A program made the position numbers and the translations under genes. Positions 8,395 through 16,030 of a stretch of DNA of 38,937 nucleotides are shown here, piece by piece. Below the pieces are notes generated by a model. That model saw nothing but the letters and a program-made list of their open reading frames with translations, did not search any database and had not been told where the DNA came from. This DNA comes from Terriglobales bacterium (lineage in GTDB: Bacteria; Acidobacteriota; Terriglobia; Terriglobales; Acidobacteriaceae): positions 1 through 38,937 of the forward strand of contig DATHMF010000058.1 of assembly GCA_035487355.1 (NCBI GenBank), read 5' to 3'. The first letter of the stretch is position 1. Every line of letters starts with the position of its first letter.

Positions 8395-8450
8395 AAGAGC
8401 GGGCCTTTAGGCCCGCGTTGAGATGCCAAGCAAATGGGCTTCAGCCCCGG
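8395..8450. repeat. Palindromic intergenic repeat (GGGC..GCCC type)
   Basis: GCGGGCCTTTAGGCCCGC (8399-8416) is a perfect hairpin apart from a two-base centre. It is followed by a second, shorter one, GGGCTTCAGCCCC (8437-8449). The latter matches GGGCTTTAGCCCC at 11225-11237 in the gvp region, with one substitution. It lies between the kinase and receiver genes. Confidence 0.65.
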
Positions 8451-8585
8451 TGCCGCGCGGATGCACCAATTCTGGAATTGCTTTAGAACGGTTTCATGAC
8501 AGCTTTCGGAGGGCAACGGCTGGTTCTTGTTTATCCGTCGCCAAAAACTGGCAACCGGCAACCTGTCCCGACGTGCCGTGGACTG

Positions 8586-10790
8586 CTATCGAACCACCGG
8601 AAGATCAATCTTAAAAACCGTGCCCTTTCCCAGTATGCTTTTTACGCGCATCTTGCCGCTGTGGTTCTCAATAATGCCTTTCACAATCCACAATCCCAGG
8701 CCTGTGCCCTTTTCGCCCTTGGTGGAAACAAAGGGTTCAAAAATCGTCTTGAGGATCTCGCTGGGAATTCCAGTTCCGGTGTCGGCCACGGTGAGGCGCG
8801 CCCATCCATGGATTCCATCGGACGCGGGAAAGTGCCGTGTGCGCACCTTCAGCACCGCCGGGCGCGTCGAAGCGCTGCCCTCGCACTCGCTGGACGGGGT
8901 TATGCTGTCTCTGGCATTGATCACCAGGTTTGAAACCACCTGCCTGAACTGGTCAGGAGAGCCCACGATCACAGGCAGCGTGGCCAGGTCTTTTTCAATT
9001 CGGATGCCCGAACGTTCCAACTGTCGCGAGAAGAGCGTCAAAGTATCTTCCACCACGCTATTGACGTCAATCGCGCACACCTGCTCCGAATGCCGGTAGA
9101 GGCCGAGCATCTGGCGCACAATACGCGCCACGCGGTCGGTTTCGCTTTTCAGGATCTCATAGATGGGCTGGGCCTCCGGCTTCATTACCCCTTGCATGAG
9201 GAAGATGGCATTCTTGATCGCCTCCATGGGGTTGTTGACCTCATGGGCAATGGTTCCCGCCAGCCGGCCGGTGGCGGCGAATTTTTCCATCTCGATCATG
9301 CGTCTTGTCATCTGTAACTGTTCCAGCTTGCGAAATGCTGAAAGGTCGCGCAGCACGGTAATGGTGTAAGAGACCTGTCCGCGCTTGTCATAAATCTTGC
9401 CCGAGCGGGTGTCGTAATCAACCTCGCCCTTGTTCTCCAGTGAATAGAGACGCAGACAGCCCTCCTGGCGGGTAGCAAACGAGAAGGTAAATGCCTGCAG
9501 ATGTGCATCAAGCTTCACTTGGTTGTTCACAATGCGCGGATCAACCGTGCCCAGGCGAATCGGTCCGTCCCTGGTCTGGCGCATCTGGCCAAATAGCTCC
9601 TGGGCGAGGGAATCGAGCATCACCACCCGGGCCGAGCCGTCGGCCACAATGATGGGATCGCCCACGTTCTCAATCACCATGTGCATCAGGTCGCGGTCCT
9701 GGCGCACCACCTCTTGTGCATCTTGCAGGCGCTCCATGTTGGCGCGGAACTCCTGATCGGCGCGGCGCAGATCGGTAACGTCGCGCATTACGGTGACCAG
9801 CCCGCTGCGCTGTCCATCGCGGCTGAAGCTCGGCGTGGTGACGGCTTCAAATAGAACTTCTTCACCTTCGTGAATGTCAATCAGCGTCAGGTCGCGTGAA
9901 GAATTCGGGCTGCCGGAAACTGCCATGGAAGCGAGTGCAGCCGAAAACAGAAGGTTGTTGAGTTCAACTGCGCGCGCCGCACCCTCGGAGACTTCTTTTT
10001 CGGGAAGCTTGAAGAAGCGCTCGGCAGCGCAGTTCTGTGCAATCACCCTGTGCTGCGCATCGGTCAGGATGACCGGGTCGGCCATGCTCTGCAGCAGGGT
10101 CTGCATCTGCGCGATGATTGCGTCGTTGTCGCGCATGCGATTGTAGTAGTGGTCCACCTTGAACAAGCGGGAGAGATGTCCGTTGGCTGTCTCGATAAGC
10201 GAACGCAGATCGCTCATCTGGCGCTCACTCACCTGCGCCGGCATTTCCACCAGGACTGCGCCGGCGTAGGCCCGCATCTCGCAGGTGCGGCACACTTGCT
10301 CAGAAATTTCCAGGGCGCCCGGCTTGAGAAAGTTCTGCACGGCCAGGCAGGACCGGTTTCTGCGCTCCGCCTCCCAGCAAGCGTTGCGGTTCTTGAAGAG
10401 CACAGGATGGCAATGGATAGAGCGCCCGTTGGTGCCGGCCTTGGGGACCACCGCCGGCTTCAGGGAACGCAGAACGCCCACAATTGAATTCTCTCCTTGC
10501 CAGAGGGCGGTGGTGAACTTCTGCAGGTAACTCTGGCTGCAGTGGATGGCTGCGACCGGCTTGATTTCACCGCTCTCCATATCGAGCGCGACCACAAGGG
10601 CGCGTGGAAAGCCCAGTGCAACCACCTCTTCCATCAGGATGGGATAAATCTCGTCGGAGCGTTCAGCGGAAAGCAGCCGGAAAGCAGCCCGACCCCTTTC
10701 GGGAATCAGATCGCGTTCGCTCTTGGGCACGAGTTGCGGAGCTTGCGCGCGCATTTCTGGAGTTGCCATACTTCGAGAACTTTTGGACAC
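8586..10790 (-). CDS. PAS/GAF-like sensor histidine kinase
   Basis: This 734-residue kinase has no transmembrane segment, so it is cytoplasmic. Residues about 35-210 form a GAF-like region containing a Cys/His cluster (HCH at 126-128, C138 in ACWE, C148, and CRTC at 167-170). Two PAS domains follow, near 225-340 (SMADPVILTD) and 365-490 (NVGDPIIVADG). The dimerisation/phosphoacceptor helix has His516 in GTIAHEVNNP, followed by a HATPase domain with the N box (SNLVINARDSI), G1 (DTGTGIPSE) and G2 (KGTGLGLWIV). The start could be GTG 10790 or ATG 10769; neither has a good Shine-Dalgarno. The gvpA stop is only 13 bases upstream, so the kinase probably shares the gvp transcript. The receiver protein downstream is a candidate partner. 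The Cys cluster suggests metal, Fe-S or redox sensing, as an inference. Confidence 0.93.
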   Translation of the reverse strand: MSKSSRSMATPEMRAQAPQLVPKSERDLIPERGRAAFRLLSAERSDEIYPILMEEVVALGFPRALVVALDMESGEIKPVAAIHCSQSYLQKFTTALWQGENSIVGVLRSLKPAVVPKAGTNGRSIHCHPVLFKNRNACWEAERRNRSCLAVQNFLKPGALEISEQVCRTCEMRAYAGAVLVEMPAQVSERQMSDLRSLIETANGHLSRLFKVDHYYNRMRDNDAIIAQMQTLLQSMADPVILTDAQHRVIAQNCAAERFFKLPEKEVSEGAARAVELNNLLFSAALASMAVSGSPNSSRDLTLIDIHEGEEVLFEAVTTPSFSRDGQRSGLVTVMRDVTDLRRADQEFRANMERLQDAQEVVRQDRDLMHMVIENVGDPIIVADGSARVVMLDSLAQELFGQMRQTRDGPIRLGTVDPRIVNNQVKLDAHLQAFTFSFATRQEGCLRLYSLENKGEVDYDTRSGKIYDKRGQVSYTITVLRDLSAFRKLEQLQMTRRMIEMEKFAATGRLAGTIAHEVNNPMEAIKNAIFLMQGVMKPEAQPIYEILKSETDRVARIVRQMLGLYRHSEQVCAIDVNSVVEDTLTLFSRQLERSGIRIEKDLATLPVIVGSPDQFRQVVSNLVINARDSITPSSECEGSASTRPAVLKVRTRHFPASDGIHGWARLTVADTGTGIPSEILKTIFEPFVSTKGEKGTGLGLWIVKGIIENHSGKMRVKSILGKGTVFKIDLPVVR

Positions 10791-10803
10791 AAGGATTCAA
10801 CTC

Positions 10804-11088
10804 TTATCTGCGCGCAGCAGTCCGGCGCAGGCGCGTTGTAGTTTCAATCACCTGCGGCGCTGGGGTCTCTTCCGAGAGTTGCGGACAGGCAACCAGTCCC
10901 ACCGGGCCGACGGCATTTGCGTGCTTAAGGTATGTATCAATCGAGGCCACCACCCGCGCCTCTGCCCTGATCAGGTCTATACCGGCTAGGGAGATGCGCA
11001 CCCACGGGTCAATCACAATGCCTTTGTCGAGCACGCGATCCAGTACATCAATAAGACTGGAACCGCCTGGTACACGTTCAACCGCCAT
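10804..11088 (-). CDS. gvpA: Gas vesicle structural protein GvpA
   Basis: This 94-residue protein matches the main gas-vesicle shell protein over its whole core: [19 protein letters not shown], then [11 protein letters not shown], then [18 protein letters not shown]. In the family this forms the amphipathic helix-hairpin-helix that polymerises into the ribbed shell. The ATG is preceded by GGAGG at ideal spacing. The C-terminal ~25 residues, with a basic RLRRTAARR end, are longer than in many GvpA. GvpJ/GvpM/GvpS paralogues share the fold, so a minor-protein role is possible. The gene is followed 13 bases later by the histidine kinase and preceded by a broken second copy. Few accessory gvp genes are visible, so vesicle formation is uncertain. 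Confidence 0.93.
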   Translation of the reverse strand: MAVERVPGGSSLIDVLDRVLDKGIVIDPWVRISLAGIDLIRAEARVVASIDTYLKHANAVGPVGLVACPQLSEETPAPQVIETTTRLRRTAARR

Positions 11089-11144
11089 GTTTTCCTCCAG
11101 TGCTCACGAACTCCCCTGGCACTGCCCCTAACCTTTACAACCAG

Positions 11145-11339
11145 TCATAAATACTTTTCGCAGGAACCCGCGATACATGTATCAGGGCACGACTTGAGTC
11201 GGGCCGTAAAGCATGAAATGTCTCGGGCTTTAGCCCCTGCGGTAAAAATATTCACCCAGCTCACCAGACCCTTGTCGAATACGCGGTCGAGGATGTCTAT
11301 CAGGTTCGTTGTTCCGGAAACAGTAGGGACCCATTCCAT
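11145..11339 (-). pseudogene. Truncated GvpA-family gene ending in a palindromic repeat
   Basis: The start of the frame (TTNLIDILDRVFDKGLV then SWVNIF) is clearly GvpA-like but lacks two or three residues between the conserved DKG-(I/L)V and W. After about 35 residues homology stops exactly where a repeat begins (11177-11241). The last 30 codons (AKARDISCFTARLKSCPD and onward) are translation of that repeat. No downstream remainder of a GvpA core is visible before the intact gvpA. There is no Shine-Dalgarno at the ATG. I read it as a paralogue destroyed by repeat insertion plus deletion; a recently assembled new ORF is the alternative. Confidence 0.8.
11177..11241. repeat. Dispersed palindromic repeat inside the gvp remnant
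   Basis: Two hairpins lie side by side: TATCAGGGCACGACTTGAGT with the following CGGGCCG (11180-11206), and GGGCTTTAGCCC (11225-11236). The first hairpin belongs to a family also seen at 35888-35917 and 37781-37806; the second is shared with 8437-8449. The paired-palindrome layout resembles REP/BIME elements. Confidence 0.75.
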
Positions 11340-11762
11340 AGTAGGTTGTACTGCTTTAAATGAAGTATCGCGAACCGAGTGGTGGGCGTGTACCCTTTCG
11401 ATTGCGCGTCCTGCAAAATCCTACCAACCTCGAATCGCGCTGCTAACCTGCCACAAACTTGCGTTAAGGAATGCTACTGCCGCTGCTGCTCCGTGTCAAC
11501 GCAAGCCACACCTATTTTTTCGTATAACTTGCTTGAAAAAATCAGGTTTTTACCCGGGGCATTAACGAAAAGCACGCCAAGACTCAGTACCCCTCCGCAG
11601 CCTTGGATTCCGCCCCCTCCGCCGGAGTTGCATCAACCCAGAGGCGGTGTAGCGCCGGCGTCTCGCCAGCTGTCGTGTGGGCATGCTGCCCACACGTACT
11701 TTGCCAAAGTTCAAAACTTTTTTAACACTGGGCAACGGGCAACCGGCCACTGGCAACTGCTC
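11340..11762. other. Gene-free stretch within the gvp locus
   Basis: This 423-base interval separates the gvpF/L-like gene from the broken gvpA on the same strand. Its open frames look non-coding. It holds the repeat at 11648-11696 and, next to the gvpF/L stop, a run of GGCAAC-type words (about 11727-11763). Lost accessory gvp genes may once have occupied it, but no recognisable remnant was found. Confidence 0.5.
11648..11696. repeat. Palindromic repeat near gvp genes
   Basis: TGTAGCGCCGGCGTCTCGCC is followed by a perfect 10-bp inverted repeat, CGTGTGGGCA (11674-11683) and TGCCCACACG (11687-11696), with a 3-base loop. It resembles dispersed intergenic elements I associate with Acidobacteriota; copy number in this genome is not known. 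Confidence 0.6.
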
Positions 11763-12611
11763 CTACACTTTCACAAACGAGTACGGCGGCCACGGGCCGG
11801 TGAATTCAATACGTCGCTGAAACTGCCACTGGCGGGAAAAATTCTCCATGATGGAATTAAATTGCTGTTGCCGTCCGCGCGGCAACAGGATGGAAGCCTG
11901 CCATTCGAGCCCCGGCTGTCCGCCGCTTACCTTGCCCGCCGTTGCTGTCTCCAGCACAATCTGGTCCAGTGCAGCCGCCAGCTTTTGTACTTCAAGCGAG
12001 AGCGCACGTGGCCGGCTGCGTTGCTGCATCTCGTCATGCAGGGCAGACGCTTTGCGGCGCAGGTAATCCGGGCCCGAGCTGGCGCCTAGCCCGCGGGGCT
12101 GCTGTTCCAGAAAAACTTTAACACCCCACTCGTCGGCATCGGTGACATGCTGCAGGGATTTAAGCAGCGCCCGCTTGCGTGCCGTTATGTCTTGTGCCAA
12201 GGGCTCTTCACTGTGAAATATCGTGCCCAAGCGCGCAGGCAAGACCGGGCCGCGGCGCACCAGCTCGCTCACCACCCGCTGATGGCGCACGCCGGCCGTC
12301 GCCAGCCAGTTGAGATTTTCCATATTCGAGGAGATCTTTTCTGCGAACCCACTGCGGCTTACACGGCTGATCCAGCAGGTAAAGCCGGCGCAAAGCAGCG
12401 GCTCGACCAGTGCTGTCCCGTCAACTCCCTCCAGGTGCACCGGCTCAAACTTGTGCCGTAGCGGCGCAATTCCATACAGATACAGCGAGGTGCCCAACGC
12501 GCTTCTATTGTGATTGCCTGTGGCGCCTCGTGCTCTTTTGCCCGAGTTTTTTCTGCTCCGCCTTTGGATTGCCGTTTTGTTTTTGCGCTTACTGGTCTTT
12601 GCAGTTGCCAT
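11763..12611 (-). CDS. Gas vesicle protein GvpL/GvpF family
   Basis: This 282-residue protein is of the GvpF/GvpL type, an accessory family that binds GvpA and is needed for shell assembly. The typical start of the fold (SLYLYGIAPL, about 43-52) is followed by the conserved VLPARLGTIF near residue 125, with a helical region (DEWGVKVFLE, then the basic PDYLRRKASALHDEMQQRS). The C-terminal beta region reads FTGPWPPYSFV, the usual GvpF/L ending. A 40-residue Lys/Arg-rich, probably disordered extension precedes the domain and is not usual; a later start is possible though no Met follows closely. It is the first gene of the minus-strand gvp run and is divergent from the SpoIIE phosphatase gene. 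Confidence 0.88.
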   Translation of the reverse strand: MATAKTSKRKNKTAIQRRSRKNSGKRARGATGNHNRSALGTSLYLYGIAPLRHKFEPVHLEGVDGTALVEPLLCAGFTCWISRVSRSGFAEKISSNMENLNWLATAGVRHQRVVSELVRRGPVLPARLGTIFHSEEPLAQDITARKRALLKSLQHVTDADEWGVKVFLEQQPRGLGASSGPDYLRRKASALHDEMQQRSRPRALSLEVQKLAAALDQIVLETATAGKVSGGQPGLEWQASILLPRGRQQQFNSIMENFSRQWQFQRRIEFTGPWPPYSFVKV

Positions 12612-12778
12612 AGTTCATGCGTGAACGATTTTACCCTGCTCCGCCCAGCTATTTCTTCGGGAAAATTTCGCATCACCAGCCAGGAAGCGGCTCAGCCAGC
12701 ATGACCGGGGGTCAGAACAAGGGATTTGCCAAAACCCCCACTCTAAAATCTAAGCATCTGATAATAAATGACTTATTT

Positions 12779-12818
12779 AAACTTGAAAACTTTGATTAAA
12801 ATTGAGGTTTTCAAGTTT
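12779..12818. promoter_or_regulatory. 12-bp inverted repeat upstream of the SpoIIE-type phosphatase
   Basis: AAACTTGAAAAC (12779-12790) and GTTTTCAAGTTT (12807-12818) are perfect inverted copies 16 bases apart. They lie in the 263-base divergent region between gvpF/L and the phosphatase gene. TATAAT at 12848-12853 is a possible -10 for the phosphatase, though no good -35 accompanies it. The repeat could be an operator for either direction. Confidence 0.5.
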
Positions 12819-12874
12819 CGATTTCCACAGTCCTCTAACCTCAACCGTATAATTTATCGGGTATAGTTCCGGTC

Positions 12875-15016
12875 ATGGAGATTCTCCGCTACATCCGGCG
12901 AAAGCTTGCGGCGTCGGGCCTGCTGCCCCAGAGCCGCCTGGCCTATTTTTCGTTGCTGATGCTAGGCATGGACCTGCTCCTGGTACTGATTCGATGGTTG
13001 ATCCTGCTGGCCGCGCGCCCGGAAAACGGTCCAGTTGCTGCACAGTCGGCACTCGGCGGCTGGATTGCTCTCTTAACATTTGTGAATGCCATACTTTTTG
13101 GCATTCTTGCCGTACGCTGGCTGCGCAACACATTAATGTGGCGCCTGCGCAACCGGCTGATCGTGACCTATCTTTTCATCGGAGTCATTCCGGTCGGCTT
13201 GATTGCGGCAATCGTTCTGTTGGGTGGCTATCTGATCGCGGCCCAGTTCGCGATCGTCCTGGCTTCGCATGACATCCACACGGAGATAGACAATCTTCAG
13301 GACGCCAATGCCGAATTAGCCGGACGTTTAGCCGATGCCGCTCGTCACGGTCTTCCCTTATCGCAACCCGGCATTTTGCAAGACAACTTGGCTGCGCTGT
13401 ACAAAGATTTTCCTGGATTGCAGGTTACGGCCACCTTCAAAGGACAGAGTGAAATCTTCAGCGCACAGAGTACACGACGCGGTTCAGCTCCTCCGATTTG
13501 GATCAAAGGCCAGTATGGCGGATTGGTATCGGAAGACGACCACACTCTGCATCTGCGAACTGTGACGCTGACCCCGGTAGGCAACGATGTTCTTACGGTG
13601 CAGGCAGGCGTGCCGGTGGATGCCAGGGAGCTTTCTCGGATCGGCAGGAACCTGGGCGAAATTATCCTCGCCACCGGTCGCGTGGTCACCGACGCAGACG
13701 GCACTCAAAAGCTCGTCTTCGATATGAATAGTCCAGAAGGAAAGGTACGTGGCGGAAGCATCCCGCTTGCGATTAATTTCCTGGACCATGATGTTTCAGT
13801 TCCCAATCCATTCCCCATAGTGAACTGGCCGTCAGGCAGGAACGAAACTCTGTTCATGGTTGTAAGCACCCGGCCATCAGTCCTCTATCCGCGTCTATTC
13901 CTGACGTCCAGTGAATACGCAACAAGAATTAAAACCGCGTTGTTTGGAATTGCGGTCATGTTTGCGTTTATCGAGCTCGTCGCTCTGATCATCGGCCTGC
14001 GCATTACGCGCACCATTACCCGGTCGGTGGCTGCGCTTTATAAGGGCACCGAGCGCGTTAACCAGGGCGATTTTCATCATCGCATCGAGGTCAAAACGCG
14101 TGACCAATTGGCTGCGCTCGAAACCTCGTTCAATTCCATGACTACGTCGCTGGAAGCCCTGATTGCCGAGCAAAAAGAAAAACAGCGTCTCGAAAGCGAA
14201 TTGGCCATCGCACAAGAGGTGCAGGGGCAGCTTTTTCCCAAGCTGGATCAACAGATTGCTTCGCTGGAAGTGCACGGCGTTTGCCGTCCGGCGCGTACAG
14301 TCAGTGGAGATTACTATGACTTTCTTATGCTTGGCGCAGAGCGCATGGGAATTGCAGTGGGCGACATCAGCGGCAAGGGTATTTCGGCCGCCTTGCTTAT
14401 GGCTACAGTTCACTCTGCCGTGAGGGTATACGAATTTGAAGGGCTTCCCAGTCACGCCAGGCTGACCACCGCCGCCTTCGCAGCAGCCAGCAGGCACAAG
14501 GGGGGACTAGCAACCGCGGATGCCCCGAGCACGACAAACGGCAACGCAGCTCATTCGCCCAGCGAGGTCTTGTGGCTGCTTAACCGCCATCTGTTCCGCA
14601 GCACTCCGACGGAAAAATACGCAACCATGTTTTTGGGTGTTTTTGATGGCAGTAACCGGCAACTTACCTATTGCAATGCCGGTCATCTTCCCCCGATGAT
14701 TCTGGGTGCAAATGGCGAGGTTCGCCGGCTGGAGGCCGGTGGTACTGTCGTTGGGCTGCTGGACAACATGTCTTATGAAGAAAAGTCCGTCGAGCTGCAT
14801 TCCAAGGACCTGTTTGTGGCCTACAGCGATGGCGTCACCGAGCCGGAGAACGAGTTCGGGGAATTTGGCGAAGCCCGCCTGCTGGAGATTTTGCAGGCGA
14901 ACCAGCAACTGCCTCTGGCGCGGCTTTCGGAAATAGTGACTGCCGCCGTGGTGGACTGGATGGGTGCTGCTGAGCAGCCCGATGATGTGACCCTGGTCCT
15001 GGCGCGTGCGCTTTGA
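12875..15016 (+). CDS. Membrane SpoIIE/RsbU-type PP2C phosphatase with HAMP domain
   Basis: This 713-residue protein has hydrophobic segments near 23-46 and 65-125. An extracytoplasmic or sensory region follows to about 350, then another transmembrane pass (FGIAVMFAFIELVALIIGL), a HAMP linker (about 375-435, ERVNQGDFHHRIEV) and a short coiled coil (EKQRLESELAIAQEVQGQL). The PP2C-family SpoIIE domain carries SGDYYDF, GDISGKGISAALLMA (near 495), NAGHLPPM, YSDGVTEPENEFGEFG and QPDDVTLV, which include the metal-binding Asp residues. Such proteins dephosphorylate anti-sigma-antagonists in partner-switching. No anti-sigma or antagonist gene is adjacent. It is followed closely by a SYLF protein gene. 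Confidence 0.93.
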   Translation: MEILRYIRRKLAASGLLPQSRLAYFSLLMLGMDLLLVLIRWLILLAARPENGPVAAQSALGGWIALLTFVNAILFGILAVRWLRNTLMWRLRNRLIVTYLFIGVIPVGLIAAIVLLGGYLIAAQFAIVLASHDIHTEIDNLQDANAELAGRLADAARHGLPLSQPGILQDNLAALYKDFPGLQVTATFKGQSEIFSAQSTRRGSAPPIWIKGQYGGLVSEDDHTLHLRTVTLTPVGNDVLTVQAGVPVDARELSRIGRNLGEIILATGRVVTDADGTQKLVFDMNSPEGKVRGGSIPLAINFLDHDVSVPNPFPIVNWPSGRNETLFMVVSTRPSVLYPRLFLTSSEYATRIKTALFGIAVMFAFIELVALIIGLRITRTITRSVAALYKGTERVNQGDFHHRIEVKTRDQLAALETSFNSMTTSLEALIAEQKEKQRLESELAIAQEVQGQLFPKLDQQIASLEVHGVCRPARTVSGDYYDFLMLGAERMGIAVGDISGKGISAALLMATVHSAVRVYEFEGLPSHARLTTAAFAAASRHKGGLATADAPSTTNGNAAHSPSEVLWLLNRHLFRSTPTEKYATMFLGVFDGSNRQLTYCNAGHLPPMILGANGEVRRLEAGGTVVGLLDNMSYEEKSVELHSKDLFVAYSDGVTEPENEFGEFGEARLLEILQANQQLPLARLSEIVTAAVVDWMGAAEQPDDVTLVLARAL

Positions 15017-15054
15017 TGGAATTGATGTAGGAGATGTAGGATAGGAGCAAACCC

Positions 15055-15852
15055 ATGCGAAAATTCTGCTTTTGGATGTTTGTGATTTCAGTTGCACTTT
15101 GCTCTTTTGCTCTCGCCCAGCAGAGCAAAGATAAAAAGGCCCAAGAGAAGAATAAGCCTCAGACCACGGCCACTCCTCAACCCACGCCTCAACCCACGCC
15201 CATGCTTCCTGATGAACAACGTCACCTGCAGGAGGCCGGGACCGTGTTAAAAGAAATCCTGAACATGCCCGACTATATCCCGCAACCCCTGCTCAACAAG
15301 GCGGAGTGCATTCTGGTTTTTCCTTCCGTCAAAAAATTTGCTATCGGCATTGGGGGCAGTTCCGGTCATGGGGCCTTGAGTTGCCGCACCGGAGAAAAGT
15401 TTAATGGTCCCTGGAGCCCGCCTTCTCTGTACACGCTCAAATCAGGCAGCATCGGATTGCAGGTGGGTGGTGCGTCCACAGATTTTGTCCTGCTGATCAT
15501 GAATCCGCGCGGAGTGGATTCGGTGTTGCGCAGCAAGGTGAAATTGGGCAGCGATGCTGTCGCTACAGCCGGCCCCAGGGGCAGGGCGGCTTCTGCTTCC
15601 AGCGATCCCTCCATGCATGCCGAAATCTTCACCTATGCGCGTTCGCGCGGATTATTTGCGGGCGTTTCCCTGGAGGGCGCAACCCTGCGACAGGATAACG
15701 ACGCCAACCAAAAGATCTATGGCCGCAAGGTTAGCGCCAGCGAGATCGTGCGCCAACAGGCCGTCACCGTAACCGCAGCGGGAGACCTCATGGTTTCCAC
15801 GCTGAATAAGCTGTCCCCGAGCAATCTGGCGGACCGGGCTCCGGTCCGGTAA
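15055..15852 (+). CDS. Secreted SYLF (Ysc84-type) lipid-binding domain protein
   Basis: This 265-residue protein has a Sec signal peptide (MRKFCFWMFVISVALCSFALAQ) and a Lys/Gln/Thr-Pro-rich linker (about 23-50). A SYLF domain follows from about 60 to 255: NKAECILVFPSVKKFAIGIGG, then LQVGGASTDFVLLIMN, SKVKLGSDAVATAGP and IFTYARSRGLFAGVSLEGA. That order is diagnostic. In eukaryotes the domain binds phosphoinositides; bacterial members are exported and poorly understood. TAGGAG lies upstream of the ATG. It starts 38 bases after the phosphatase stop and is probably cotranscribed. Confidence 0.93.
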   Translation: MRKFCFWMFVISVALCSFALAQQSKDKKAQEKNKPQTTATPQPTPQPTPMLPDEQRHLQEAGTVLKEILNMPDYIPQPLLNKAECILVFPSVKKFAIGIGGSSGHGALSCRTGEKFNGPWSPPSLYTLKSGSIGLQVGGASTDFVLLIMNPRGVDSVLRSKVKLGSDAVATAGPRGRAASASSDPSMHAEIFTYARSRGLFAGVSLEGATLRQDNDANQKIYGRKVSASEIVRQQAVTVTAAGDLMVSTLNKLSPSNLADRAPVR

Positions 15853-15982
15853 CTCTTCTGGTACACCGGTATCCGAACACCCACTTTTCGAGTGAAAAGG
15901 GTCAAATTGGGAAGAAAACCAAGTATTTTGAATGTTTGTCGTGCACAAAACCCAAATCCGCACTAAAATTCTCTCCGTATAA

Positions 15983-16009
15983 GTTGCGTGGGGTATTGGT
16001 CCCCGCAAC
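15983..16009 (+). other. Leader hairpin upstream of the kinase gene
   Basis: GTTGCGTGGGG and CCCCGCAAC pair around TATTGGT with one bulged position. It ends about 22 bases before the kinase ATG, in the presumed 5' leader, just downstream of a possible -10 (TATAAG, 15978-15983). A translational role is speculative. Confidence 0.4.
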
Positions 16010-16030
16010 TCCTTGTGTAAAGAGAGCTGT

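Noticed and set aside
11379..12089. 236-codon plus-strand frame over the gvpF/L-like gene
   Set aside because: It crosses a palindromic repeat and is antisense to a gene with clear GvpF/L motifs; composition is Pro/His/Arg-rich shadow-like.
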